DNA of 64,000 nucleotides, from assembly GCF_016917355.1 (NCBI RefSeq), contig NZ_CP070304.1, positions 4,588,001 to 4,652,000 of the forward strand, given 5' to 3'. Shown here piece after piece: positions 7,297 through 15,812 of this stretch. Numbering within the stretch: the first letter of the stretch is position 1; the number at the start of each line of letters is the position of its first letter. The notes beneath the pieces were generated by a model. It made no database searches and was not told the DNA's origin. It saw only the letters and a list, made by a program, of their open reading frames with translations. The stretch is from Glaciimonas sp. PAMC28666 (GTDB lineage: Bacteria > Pseudomonadota > Gammaproteobacteria > Burkholderiales > Burkholderiaceae_D). Position numbers and translations under genes: made by a program.

Positions 7297-9117
7297 GTGT
7301 ATCTTAAATCCATAGAAATTGAAAACTACAAGTGTTTCTGGAGGTCACAGAAAGCGGTCTTGGAACATGGATTTAATTTATTTATTGGAGTAAATAATTC
7401 TGGCAAGACCACTATGCTGGAGGGTCTTGAATTAACTTCGAATGTTAACCAACCTCACCGTTCCCATAAAAATTTATTGACTTTTGGAGCGCAATCGGAC
7501 GGCGATTCTAGATTTACTACGACACTGTCAACCGACGTTAACGAATTGCGGCGGGTGTGTGGAAACGATTTTTACATCCCGATGCCAGTACCTCAGGGCG
7601 AATCCTTTCATTCATCGATTGAAGGAAGTCAGGATCTTTTTTTAAGGCTCTTAGCGGATCAAAGGGTAACTATCGGTCTTGAATCAGTTGGGCAGATACA
7701 GAGCTGTTCTTATGAAACTGTCGTGGGTAAATCTCCAAATTCGACAAGAAATACTAACGGAGGCCATCCTGTTTTTGCATTACGGCTTTTGTACAAGGAT
7801 TGGTCCTCTTCGATGCCTGAACCAAACCTTCAGAATTTTTCCGGGCTCAGCCTTCAAATAGGAACTGTTCGCGAAGCATTTTTACCATATATCTACAGAT
7901 TTTCTGCTCAAAGAAGACCATCTGGAGAGTCCCAAAATCAAGGCGTGGCGATACTTGACCGGGACGCAACGAATCTGCCATTTTGCATTAATCATTTGCA
8001 GACGAATGATGCTGATGGTCACCGAATTCTATGTAAGTTGGTAAACCGTATATTTCCTAGTGTAAAGTGGGTTCAAGCCCCGCCCGTCCCGAACACGAAC
8101 TTTTTTAGACTGCAATGCCTTCCCGTCGCTCCGGAGGGACGTCGGAGTGACCTAGCGATTCAAATGAGCTCAATGGGATCAGGTATTGGTAATGTTATCG
8201 CGATGCTGTATGTCGTTCTCACGTCTCGGTATCCTCAAGTGATAGCAATCGATGAGCCAAATTCTTTTTTACATCCTCGAGCTTTACGTGAATTGCTTCA
8301 AATTTTCGCTACTGAAGGGGCGCAGCATCAATATATTCTCACGGGACATTCTGCCGACGTGTTAACCGCTGTAAATCCGAATCTAATTACGTTGTTTGAA
8401 TTTGATGGTGCTTGCACCACTATTAAACAAGTTAATAGCAAAGATATCGCGTTACTTCGGTCCGGTTTGTCGGACTTGGGAATTAGAATGACCGATCTTC
8501 ATGGGCGAGATCGCGTGCTATGGGTAGAGGGCCAAACGGAAGAAATTGTACTGCCAGATTTATTGCGTCATTTCTGTCCAGAACTCGCTGCTGGGATTGC
8601 GGTTTTACGAGTTGAGCATACAGGGGCATTTGAGAAGAGAGGTATAGATCCAAAAGAGGTGGCAAATATTTATAAGCGTTTAACTGAATCTTCGGCGCTC
8701 GTGCCGCCGATGGTGGCAATTTTATTGGATAGCGAATTGCGTAGTTCGGCTGCTTGCGCAAAGCTCGAAGCAGACTCTAATGGCGCCTTAAGGTTTTTGA
8801 AACTTACGATGTTAGAAAACTATTTGCTCGTGCCCGATGCAATAACTGCGGTACTAAACGATCTAAAAGAGTTAGTCAGTTTGGAGCAAGTTACCGCAGC
8901 ACTGGAAATTGCAAAAAAAAATTCGGAGGGCGGTGCGAATATTTTAAAGCAGGTTTTTTCATCTCTCTCAGATGCGCGTCATGAATTTAAAAAAACTCGC
9001 GACGCACCACGAATCGTTTCTTGGATACTTTTGAATAGCCCGCACGAGCTTCTTGAATTAGGAAATTTTCTTCGAGAAATAGTTGGGCTTAACATTAAAA
9101 GTAGCAACGAAAAATAG
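7297..9117 (+). CDS. OLD-like ATPase with C-terminal TOPRIM nuclease domain
   Basis: 606 residues from a GTG with AAAGGA upstream. ABC-type ATPase: Walker A GVNNSGKTT at 31-39, signature-like S-S-M-G-S-G near 290, Walker B V-I-A-I-D-E-P near 314 with the following L-H-P, and H-loop L-T-G-H-S near 348. From about 405 a TOPRIM-like region follows: L-W-V-E-G-Q-T-E (acidic metal-site residue), then I-L-L-D-S-E near 475 (D-x-E rather than the common D-x-D), then L-E-N-Y-L-L. This is the layout of OLD-family nucleases, named after P2 Old, which excludes phage lambda. The gene is AT-richer than the structural phage genes and lies in an accessory slot, so a superinfection-exclusion role is likely. 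No UvrD-type partner (as in Gabija) is present. Confidence 0.8.
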   Translation: MYLKSIEIENYKCFWRSQKAVLEHGFNLFIGVNNSGKTTMLEGLELTSNVNQPHRSHKNLLTFGAQSDGDSRFTTTLSTDVNELRRVCGNDFYIPMPVPQGESFHSSIEGSQDLFLRLLADQRVTIGLESVGQIQSCSYETVVGKSPNSTRNTNGGHPVFALRLLYKDWSSSMPEPNLQNFSGLSLQIGTVREAFLPYIYRFSAQRRPSGESQNQGVAILDRDATNLPFCINHLQTNDADGHRILCKLVNRIFPSVKWVQAPPVPNTNFFRLQCLPVAPEGRRSDLAIQMSSMGSGIGNVIAMLYVVLTSRYPQVIAIDEPNSFLHPRALRELLQIFATEGAQHQYILTGHSADVLTAVNPNLITLFEFDGACTTIKQVNSKDIALLRSGLSDLGIRMTDLHGRDRVLWVEGQTEEIVLPDLLRHFCPELAAGIAVLRVEHTGAFEKRGIDPKEVANIYKRLTESSALVPPMVAILLDSELRSSAACAKLEADSNGALRFLKLTMLENYLLVPDAITAVLNDLKELVSLEQVTAALEIAKKNSEGGANILKQVFSSLSDARHEFKKTRDAPRIVSWILLNSPHELLELGNFLREIVGLNIKSSNEK

Positions 9118-9304
9118 GCACCTTTAGCTTGCTGGTCGACCATATCAACACAGTCGACTTAACTATTTCACTATTTTTAAGCCTTTTTCAACTTACGTAG
9201 ATCCGGCGCCGGGTATTTATGTGATGTAGCAACTATAGACGAAGGTTGCTTCTTCCTTGCTTGTACTATTGCCTGAAGGTTAATACTGATAGCTCGTTAT
9301 ACTG

Positions 9305-9334
9305 GGACGCCTCTTCTCCTGTGAAGTGGCGTCC
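9305..9334. terminator. Hairpin after OLD-like gene
   Basis: Stem GGACGCC / GGCGTCC with an inner CTTC / GAAG and a six-base loop. It lies about 190 bases past the OLD-like stop and before the convergent BrnA-like fragment. There is no strong T run, so termination is only suggested by the stem and the convergent layout. The rest of 9118-9392 shows nothing else. Confidence 0.35.
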
Positions 9335-9392
9335 TTCAAGTGTCCGAAGACTTTCTCTCGGTTGTCATCTTCTCCGCTTAACATCTAGGCTA

Positions 9393-9678
9393 TTAACGAC
9401 CAATAAACAATGCGCGTAAGGCATCGTTTATACGCGTTTGCCAGCCATCTCCAGACGCTTTCAGCGCCGCTAGCACATCAGCATCAAGGCGAATTGAAAT
9501 TGATTTTTTTGTCGAGAGAAACACGATGTCCTCGTTTTGGTTTTAGCATCTCGGCGGCTATTTTTTTGCCAAAAAGTTCTGGCAATACGTCCTTGGCGGA
9601 GCGGGCTTTGGCGAAATCTTCAACGGTCCATTCCGGATTGTCATCGCTGAGCTGTTCTGGATTTTTCTTCTGAGGCAT
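9393..9678 (-). pseudogene. BrnA-like antitoxin, frameshifted at an A7 tract
   Basis: The first part (AAGGAA site, ATG 9678) reads MPQKKNPEQLSDDNPEW and on to L-L-P-E-L-F-G-type and K-P-K-R-G blocks typical of BrnA, then ends early at about 9484. In the +1 frame from a run of seven A the sequence continues S-I-S-I-R-L-D-A-D-V-L, then G-W-Q-T-R-I-N-D-A-L-R, to a stop at 9393. That is exactly the missing BrnA ribbon-helix-helix tail. One A fewer would restore a full protein of about 94 residues. Either a real indel, a sequencing error in the homopolymer, or RNA-polymerase slippage. No BrnT toxin is beside it; the upstream gene is the zeta-kinase fusion 30 bases away. Confidence 0.75.
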
Positions 9679-9708
9679 AGCGTTCCTTTGCATCCTGGTA
9701 AACCTTAC

Positions 9709-10752
9709 TTAGTGCGTTAAAGCATGGTCTTTCAACCAGTCGCGCAAAGCGGCATCCATGCGTGTCTGCCAGTCGTCCCCGGTAGCGCGGAACTGCGTTA
9801 ATATATCCACCGACAGGCTTATGGTGAGGCGCTCTTTGACCACTGGTGCATCCCGCAGTGAATACCGAATAGTCAAATTTTTCTTTTCTGTATAAATCGG
9901 TAAAACGTCTTGCGCAGTGTCTAGCATTAGCCGGTCATGTATCACCGCTTGCTGAAGCACGGTATCGAATTGTGCTAAGAAATAGGTGGATACGTGCAAA
10001 ACACTACCTTGATAAGTGCCGCGTAGCTCGTCAGTCTCCCCCAATGCATAGCCTCGTTCGGCCAGTAGGGCTGTCATGTCGTTAAATTCGTTATCCCGTT
10101 GCTGAAGCGGGTTGATCAATTGTTGATAGACCCACTCCTTCGGGTCCGATGCTATCGAAAATTGCGCATCCTTTTCAATGACAACCTGTAAGCGCGCCTT
10201 TTCAAAATCGGCCGAGTTGTCATATATAAATACGGCATCGGCAATCTCCGCTGCGCGGGGTAATAACGCTAATGTGCGGCTATACCTTTCCCGAACTTTT
10301 TCGGATGGAACATAGTGGCCTGTCGTTGAGCCCGTCTCGTAGCGCAGGTTTACCCGAGCGACATTCTTTTCTGGATCGTCTGTCGTGATGAAAGTTAGCA
10401 GGACTTTGTAACCCTCTTCTTTTAGCATTAATAGCTCATTGATTCGGGAAGGGTGGCTCATGACCGTTTCAAAAGCAAATGGCTGTTGACTAGTGGTAGC
10501 TTCTGCGCGCATTTGCACTGCAGCTCTAGCCGCGGCCCAGTCGCGGGCGTTTTGATCTACGAAGTCCCCTTGCAGGTCTTTTGATACTTGGTCGGGATTT
10601 ATGAAGCGGACGGGAAGAGGGTAGACACCGCCGACTGTTTTGAGACCTGATACTTTGATTTCATCTATTAAGGACGTTTTACCTGAGCCATTCGGGCCAG
10701 CAAAAACGATGACATGCAGTTCGAGTTTTGTGGGATTTTTATCGGTGGACAT
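9709..10752 (-). CDS. Zeta-toxin-like kinase fused to a BrnA-like DNA-binding tail
   Basis: 347 residues. Residues 14-190 form a zeta-toxin/AAA-type kinase: Walker A GPNGSGKTS at 19-27, F-I-N-P-D near 50, F-E-T-V-M-S near 94, then R-V-N-L-R-Y-E-T-G with G-H-Y-V-P and a final V-F-I-Y-D-N-S. Residues about 225-275 (L-R-G-T-Y-Q-G-S-V-L-H-V and a later I-H-D-R-L-M-L) resemble a KfrB-type segment. The last about 45 residues (L-T-I-S-L-S-V-D-I-L then G-D-D-W-Q-T-R-M-D-A-A-L-R) match the ribbon-helix-helix tail of BrnA. Zeta toxins phosphorylate UDP-N-acetylglucosamine; that activity is inferred. The fusion would join toxin and promoter binding. The ATG has no ribosome-binding site and sits just after a terminator T run. 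Confidence 0.8.
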   Translation of the reverse strand: MSTDKNPTKLELHVIVFAGPNGSGKTSLIDEIKVSGLKTVGGVYPLPVRFINPDQVSKDLQGDFVDQNARDWAAARAAVQMRAEATTSQQPFAFETVMSHPSRINELLMLKEEGYKVLLTFITTDDPEKNVARVNLRYETGSTTGHYVPSEKVRERYSRTLALLPRAAEIADAVFIYDNSADFEKARLQVVIEKDAQFSIASDPKEWVYQQLINPLQQRDNEFNDMTALLAERGYALGETDELRGTYQGSVLHVSTYFLAQFDTVLQQAVIHDRLMLDTAQDVLPIYTEKKNLTIRYSLRDAPVVKERLTISLSVDILTQFRATGDDWQTRMDAALRDWLKDHALTH

Positions 10753-10780
10753 ATAAAAAAACGCGGTCGGGCCGCGTTTT
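10753..10780 (-). terminator. Terminator between the 78-residue gene and the zeta-type toxin
   Basis: On the minus strand AAAACGCGG-CCCGA-CCGCGTTTT followed by further T, a strong intrinsic terminator. The toxin ATG begins two bases after the T run. It would let the upstream small gene be made in excess over the toxin. Confidence 0.75.
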
Positions 10781-10802
10781 CAAGATTGGGTGAGGAAAAT
10801 TG

Positions 10803-11039
10803 TCAAAGGTTATGTGCACGTTTCCCGGCAAAACTTGCCAAGTCAAACGATTTTGCTTTTTTTACATCTCGTTTGGGAGCGCCAAGTTGTGACCGTCTTT
10901 TCACTTCAGCCAACGTTTTTTCCATATTGCCAGTTAAAGCGTCGTCCCACTCCTTAACCGTCGCGCCTAGCACGTGGGTTTCATTTGTGAGAACGGTAGG
11001 AGAGCTAAAGCGCTTCGTTCTGATTAATGTTGCCTTCAT
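10803..11039 (-). CDS. Putative antitoxin upstream of zeta-type toxin
   Basis: 78 residues, basic, with no hydrophobic segment; begins MKATLIRTKRFSSPTVLTNE and ends with K-S-F-D-L-A-S-F-A-G-K-R. I do not recognise the family. It has a strong AAGGAG site and a TATAAT promoter overlapped by a 17-base palindrome. It is the first gene of the operon that continues into the zeta-type kinase across a terminator. Small first gene, palindromic promoter and attenuated toxin gene are the usual form of an antitoxin, but this is an inference from layout alone. Confidence 0.55.
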   Translation of the reverse strand: MKATLIRTKRFSSPTVLTNETHVLGATVKEWDDALTGNMEKTLAEVKRRSQLGAPKRDVKKAKSFDLASFAGKRAHNL

Positions 11040-11054
11040 AGCAATACTCCTTGA

Positions 11055-11077
11055 GAGACTACGTTAGTCTCATTATA
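11055..11077 (-). promoter_or_regulatory. Promoter -10 with overlapping palindromic operator
   Basis: TATAAT (11077-11072 on the minus strand) directly before the perfect inverted repeat GAGACTA-ACG-TAGTCTC, then AAGGAG and the ATG of the 78-residue gene. No good -35 box is seen. A repressor bound to the palindrome would cover the transcription start, as in autoregulated toxin-antitoxin operons. Confidence 0.6.
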
Positions 11078-11194
11078 GACCAACAGGCAGGGACGGATGT
11101 TTATGCCACAAATCCTAACTATTGAAGGACTACAAGCGAATAATCTTAGCACTTTTGAACTTAATATTCTGATATTCTGCTGACTATTCACAGG

Positions 11195-12187
11195 CTACGC
11201 GTCCTCTGTTTTAGTCTCTAGCGCAATAGAGGTAGTAAAACCGCCAGACCCAATGCTGTGCGTGACTTTTTCGGTCAGCCAATCCACACGATCAATCGCT
11301 GCTTTAAACCCGGAAACGATAATTGGCGATTGCGGCATGAGAGCCGGATTACCTACCGCCAGATTCAATTCAAACGTCGCTAGCCCGCGCTGAATGCGCA
11401 GCCATTCGGCAACGGCCGCAGTACGGGCGTCGGTGTCGCTGGCGTAGGTAGTACGAAGCCGCTTGGCATTCTCAGCCCTTCCGGCGATCACGCTTTGTCG
11501 CAACCCTTGTTTGTCATCCTGCCAGAACACCCGCACACCGGTATAGCTGTCACGTTCGGCACTGTGATAACGGTGGCCGTCCCCCGATTGGCGGGTGATA
11601 TGGATGGTCGGCAATGGCTTGCCGGACACGGTTTGGCTAAAGCTGGCGGGCAAAAAAATCAAAGTATCGTTTTTAACGGTAGCGACCGCATCGTACCGTT
11701 TGCCGAGACGACGCAGAAAGGCCGCATCACTCTCACGGGTCTGGTCGATGTGCTTAATGTTGACGGTGCGGAGTGCCTCTGCAATACCCGCTGTGAGTTG
11801 CTGCCGGAAGGCAATGACTTCAATGATCGCGCCGAGCGTGGTGTCATGGAAGCTATGTTCTTCGATTTGCCGGAACGTGTCGATCAGATTCGCAGTTCGG
11901 GCGCGTAACGTGATGGTGTCGGGCGCGCCGCTGTGCTCGACTTCATCGACGGTAAACGTGCCTTTGTCGACCAGGCCGCTATGTTTCCAGCCGATGTGCA
12001 GATGAATTTTTGCGCCTTTGGACGGGATGGCAAGTTGACCGTCGGTGTCGTCGAGCGCAATGTCGAGCTGGTCAGCAGACTCGTTGCGGCATTCGGTCAG
12101 CATTAAGCTGATCAGGCGCGGTCGAAGGATGGCGGTCAGGTCACGGCCATCTAAGGTGACGCGGAAATCAGGGATGCGGTCAGTCAT
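11195..12187 (-). CDS. D: P2 gpD-like late control / tail protein
   Basis: 330 residues, last gene of the tail operon. It has the pattern of phage late control gene D proteins: an N-terminal F-R-V-T-L-D-G-R-D-L-T strand, a middle S-D-A-A-F-L-R-R-L-G-K-R-Y-D-A motif, and a beta-rich C terminus. gpD forms part of the tail hub at the tube tip. Its start overlaps the stop of gene U as ATGA. D, U and T follow the P2 order exactly. Confidence 0.9.
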   Translation of the reverse strand: MTDRIPDFRVTLDGRDLTAILRPRLISLMLTECRNESADQLDIALDDTDGQLAIPSKGAKIHLHIGWKHSGLVDKGTFTVDEVEHSGAPDTITLRARTANLIDTFRQIEEHSFHDTTLGAIIEVIAFRQQLTAGIAEALRTVNIKHIDQTRESDAAFLRRLGKRYDAVATVKNDTLIFLPASFSQTVSGKPLPTIHITRQSGDGHRYHSAERDSYTGVRVFWQDDKQGLRQSVIAGRAENAKRLRTTYASDTDARTAAVAEWLRIQRGLATFELNLAVGNPALMPQSPIIVSGFKAAIDRVDWLTEKVTHSIGSGGFTTSIALETKTEDA

Positions 12188-12693
12188 CGGTTGACGATTC
12201 CACTGACGATGTCACTAATCCCATTGACCGCGTTCACGTTGTTGGCCAGCCCATCAAGGGTGAGCATATCGCGTAATGTGCCGATGTTGCCCAGATTGCG
12301 CAACGTATTGCGCACATCATCATCGGTGCATTTAAGCGTGATCGCAAACTCCACGCGGCCCGGATTGCCGTCGATGCCTAGATGGGTTTTGCCTTCGGTC
12401 ATGCTGGTGATGATATACGCGCCATAAATGCGGCCCGTACCTTGAATCAAAATCCATGACTTACCGGTGTCGGCCATCAGGCGTAATGCGTCGAGCGCAT
12501 AGAGTGAGCCGGTCAGTTCAGGCGCAATCCAGCCGGAGAGCGTGATGGTGTCGTCGCCCTTGCCGGTGAACTGAAACGCGTCACGCACCCCGACACGGGC
12601 GTTGCTGACGTGTTTCCATTCGGTCTGGCGTTGCAGTTCCTGATAGGCCAGCGTGGGTAAGCTAAAAACGAACATGCCGAGGGCCATCATCAT
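12184..12693 (-). CDS. U: P2 gpU-like tail protein
   Basis: 169 residues, the usual gpU length. Recognised from M-x-A-L-G-M-F-V-F-S-L-P-T-L-A-Y-Q-E-L-Q-R-Q near the N terminus, followed by W-x-H-V-S-N-A-R-V-G-x-R and the C-terminal helical end. Tail terminator/tube-associated protein in P2. It lies between T and D, with an ATGA overlap to D. Confidence 0.9.
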   Translation of the reverse strand: MMMALGMFVFSLPTLAYQELQRQTEWKHVSNARVGVRDAFQFTGKGDDTITLSGWIAPELTGSLYALDALRLMADTGKSWILIQGTGRIYGAYIITSMTEGKTHLGIDGNPGRVEFAITLKCTDDDVRNTLRNLGNIGTLRDMLTLDGLANNVNAVNGISDIVSGIVNR

Positions 12694-12714
12694 GGGAAGT
12701 GTCCTTGTAGTGGA

Positions 12715-15678
12715 TTAATAGTCATGCAGGCTGGAACGTTGGCGTGCGCGCTTTTCCCGGTCGCGGCGATCCAGTTCGGCAGAGACGGCTTTAGCAATCG
12801 CCTGCGGGTCGGCGCCCGCCGTCGAATGAATATGGATCTGGATGTTGTCCGCTGCCGCGGCTGGCGGGACGCTGGCCCCAAGCGGTGCTATCGGCGGACG
12901 TGTATCAAAGGCCATCACGGGCATAGCCGCCACACTTATAGCCATTCCAGCACCTAGTTGCGTCAGGCGCTTTGCCATGGAGCCGACTTGGCTGACCGGC
13001 GCATTGGCGCTGCGTTGCAGGCCGATCGCCAGACCTTGCATCGTGTGATCGCCCACGGATGCAAAAACCCGGCTTGGGCTACGGATACCAAGCTTGTCTT
13101 TAAACACGCCAATGACGCTGTCTGCAATGCCAGCGACCTTTCCTTGCACCCATCCCAGCATGCCCGTCATACCATTGATCAGGCCGGTGATGATATTGAT
13201 GCCGAGCGTGGCAAATTTGGCCGGTAGTGCAAGGATCCAACCGACTACTTTCCCCACGCTGTTACCGATTCTTTCGCCCATGCTGTCAGCGGCAGCACTG
13301 GTATCGCGCATGGGTTGCCACAACCAGCTTAAGCCTTCAATAATCCAGAGGATAGCGACTTTTACCGGTTCGAAGGCGTTAGCGAGAAGGGCAAGGAACG
13401 GCATGCAATGGACCAACATGCCGCCGAAGTTCCTCATGCCTTCCCATAGCCATAACAAAGCGCCCCCCAAGGCTCTAAATGCGGGCATCGCAGCACTGCC
13501 GATGCCACGCGTCAGACCTCTGAACAGTCCAATGAAGAAACTACTGATGGGTCCCCAAAATTTATAGATGGCAATTGCCGCCCCCCCAAGCACGGCGGTT
13601 AAAGCGGCAATGCCCCAAAGAGGTAGTCCTGCGATTGTCGCACCGACCAGCATTGCCCCCTGGACGATACGGCCGAGAATAGTGAGGGGTCCGGCAAGCG
13701 TGCGGCCCAAGACCAGAGCACGCGATCCGACGGATAACAGGCCACCAACGATATTGCGCAATGCTGGCAGTAGCCCCCATGCCTTGAGGCCCAGTAATCC
13801 CATTGCCATTTTGAGCGCGGCGATAGGTACAACGATGCTGGCCAGGGTTAACGCCAGCGTGCCGGTTACCGCCATCACCGCGCCAATTCCCAGGGCAATT
13901 TTCAGTAACGATGCCGTCAAAGCCGGATTGTGCTGCATCCATTTGCTGATGCCGCGTAGGATCTGCGCGATACGTGCCGTTACCCGGCGCAATGGTTGAT
14001 CAATCGCGTCGGAGGCCGTAATACCCAGGTCTTCCCACGACGAGCGCAGCGTTTGTAGGTCGCCTTGCAGGTTGTCGGCCATGATGGTGGCCGTCTTTTG
14101 GGCGACGCCTTTGGCGTTTTCGATAATGGCGACATAGCGATTGATGCCATCCGCGCCTTGCTTGTCGATTAGTGCGGCCATGCCTGCTGCCGGTTCTTCA
14201 CCAAAAATCTGTTTTAAGTAGTCGAGACGCTGACCACTACCTAGCAGTTTAGTGGCGTCGGCGACGTCACGCAAAATGGCAGGAATGTCGCGCACGTCGC
14301 CTTTTAGGTCGCGCGAGGCGATCCCCAGTTCTTCCAATGCGCTTGCGGCCTTGGATGTGGGCGCGGCCAAGCGCAACAGCATCGAGCGCAGCGTCGTGCC
14401 CGCCATACTGCTTTTAATCCCGGCGTTACCCAGTAAGCCGGCCATGGCGGATGCCTGCTCTAACGACATTCCGGCCGCTTTGGCAATCGGGCCGACATAC
14501 TTCATGGTGTCGCCCAGCATTTCCAGATTGGTGTTGGCGGTGGTGAAGGTCATGGTCAGTACGTCACCCACGCGGGCCATTTGGTCGGATTGCAAGCCGA
14601 AGCTGGTCAGGATGTCGGAGGCGATATCGGCGGTGCGCGCCAGGTCGGACCCGCCCGCTTTTGCCATCGATAACACGGTCGGCATGGATTGCAGGATTTC
14701 ATCCGGTTTGAAACCGGCCATGGCCAGATAGCCTTGCCCTTCGGCCGCTTCAGTAGCGGTGTAACTGGTGGTGGCACCTAAAGTGCGAGACTGGTCGCGT
14801 AAGCCGGTGAAGGCTTCTGATTGCTTATCAAGGCCACTGAGGGCCTGCACGCGTGACATGGCGGCGTTGAAATCCACGCCGGGGGTCAGTATGCGTCTTG
14901 CGCCCATCAGCATGCCTCCGCCCATGGCACCACTGATGATGCCGACCGCAGCGGCGTTACCGGCAAAGTCCCGGGTTTTGGCAAATTGGGCGCGTACTTT
15001 AGCCATGCGCTCATGTTGGCGCGTTACCGCCGCCAACTTGATTTGCTGCACGCTTAATAATGCATTGGTGGACGCCAGATCTGTATTGAGCGTTTGCTCA
15101 TGCGCACGTAGTTTGGCCGTGCTGATCCCTGCGGCGTCAAGGCGTTGGCGGGTAACGCTTAATCTTTCGGCAAGCGTGGCCTTGCTGGCACTCAGCTTGG
15201 TGACCGAAGCATCTGCCTCTTTGAAGGTGGTCTTCAGCTTTCTCAATTTACTTTGCGAGTTGCTGTATTGATGTTCGAGTTTGGTCAGGCTATCGCGGGC
15301 AAGTGCAAAGCTGGCAGTCAGCTGATTGCTCGGATCTTTGGTGCTGAGAAGTTCCCGCTGCAAGCCTTTGAATTCGGTGCGCGACGTTTTAGTCTGGCTG
15401 GCGAGAGAATGCTGGACTGCGCGCTGACTCTCATATGCTTCTTTCGCTGCAGTGACTGCCAGTCTGTGCTTTTTTAAATCGACGGTTGTGTCTCTAAAAT
15501 CCTGTTGCAGGTTCCGCAAATAACGGGTTTCTTTTAACTGACCGTTTAAGTCGTTCAGACGGTCATTGACGGCTTTCATGGCGGCACTGGTCGGCGCGGC
15601 CGCATCGCGTATTTTTTTAAGCGGACCGGTAACTTTGTCCAGCGCTGTCATGATGACTTGTAATCGTAGGTCCGCCAT
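12715..15678 (-). CDS. T: Tail tape measure protein (P2 gpT-like)
   Basis: 987 residues, the longest gene of the prophage. The N-terminal 250 residues are coiled coil (repeated L-x-x-A-x-x-R-L patterns). Next is the conserved phage tape-measure domain with S-R-V-Q-A-L-S-G and S-A-T-E-A-A-E-G-Q-G-Y-L-A-M-A-G-F. Several hydrophobic segments follow, roughly residues 590-720, and then S-P-S-R-V-F-A-S-V-G near 890. It sets tail length and enters the host membrane at injection. Follows E/E' as in P2. Confidence 0.92.
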   Translation of the reverse strand: MADLRLQVIMTALDKVTGPLKKIRDAAAPTSAAMKAVNDRLNDLNGQLKETRYLRNLQQDFRDTTVDLKKHRLAVTAAKEAYESQRAVQHSLASQTKTSRTEFKGLQRELLSTKDPSNQLTASFALARDSLTKLEHQYSNSQSKLRKLKTTFKEADASVTKLSASKATLAERLSVTRQRLDAAGISTAKLRAHEQTLNTDLASTNALLSVQQIKLAAVTRQHERMAKVRAQFAKTRDFAGNAAAVGIISGAMGGGMLMGARRILTPGVDFNAAMSRVQALSGLDKQSEAFTGLRDQSRTLGATTSYTATEAAEGQGYLAMAGFKPDEILQSMPTVLSMAKAGGSDLARTADIASDILTSFGLQSDQMARVGDVLTMTFTTANTNLEMLGDTMKYVGPIAKAAGMSLEQASAMAGLLGNAGIKSSMAGTTLRSMLLRLAAPTSKAASALEELGIASRDLKGDVRDIPAILRDVADATKLLGSGQRLDYLKQIFGEEPAAGMAALIDKQGADGINRYVAIIENAKGVAQKTATIMADNLQGDLQTLRSSWEDLGITASDAIDQPLRRVTARIAQILRGISKWMQHNPALTASLLKIALGIGAVMAVTGTLALTLASIVVPIAALKMAMGLLGLKAWGLLPALRNIVGGLLSVGSRALVLGRTLAGPLTILGRIVQGAMLVGATIAGLPLWGIAALTAVLGGAAIAIYKFWGPISSFFIGLFRGLTRGIGSAAMPAFRALGGALLWLWEGMRNFGGMLVHCMPFLALLANAFEPVKVAILWIIEGLSWLWQPMRDTSAAADSMGERIGNSVGKVVGWILALPAKFATLGINIITGLINGMTGMLGWVQGKVAGIADSVIGVFKDKLGIRSPSRVFASVGDHTMQGLAIGLQRSANAPVSQVGSMAKRLTQLGAGMAISVAAMPVMAFDTRPPIAPLGASVPPAAAADNIQIHIHSTAGADPQAIAKAVSAELDRRDREKRARQRSSLHDY

Positions 15679-15687
15679 GGTGTGCCT

Positions 15688-15804
15688 TTATTGCTCTGCA
15701 GTGCTACGCAATCGGGCGCGTTCGCGCCAGTCCATCAATTCAGTTAACGTAAATGCCGCCATCGCCGCCGGGTCCCAATGAAACACCACGGCGATGTCGG
15801 CCAT
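15688..15804 (-). CDS. E': gpE'-like tail chaperone extension
   Basis: 38 codons from ATG 15804 (MADIAVVFHWDPAAMAAF), ending in a helix with M-D-W-R-E-R-A-R. Same position and size as P2 E', which is mainly made as a -1 frameshift extension of gpE. The frame is open upstream through the slippery site in E, so the fused product would be about 151 residues. It could also be translated alone. Confidence 0.8.
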   Translation of the reverse strand: MADIAVVFHWDPAAMAAFTLTELMDWRERARLRSTAEQ

Positions 15805-15812
15805 GGCGTTTT

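Noticed and set aside
7297-9117. Gabija system (GajA with GajB)
   Set aside because: No UvrD-like helicase gene beside the ATPase-TOPRIM gene.
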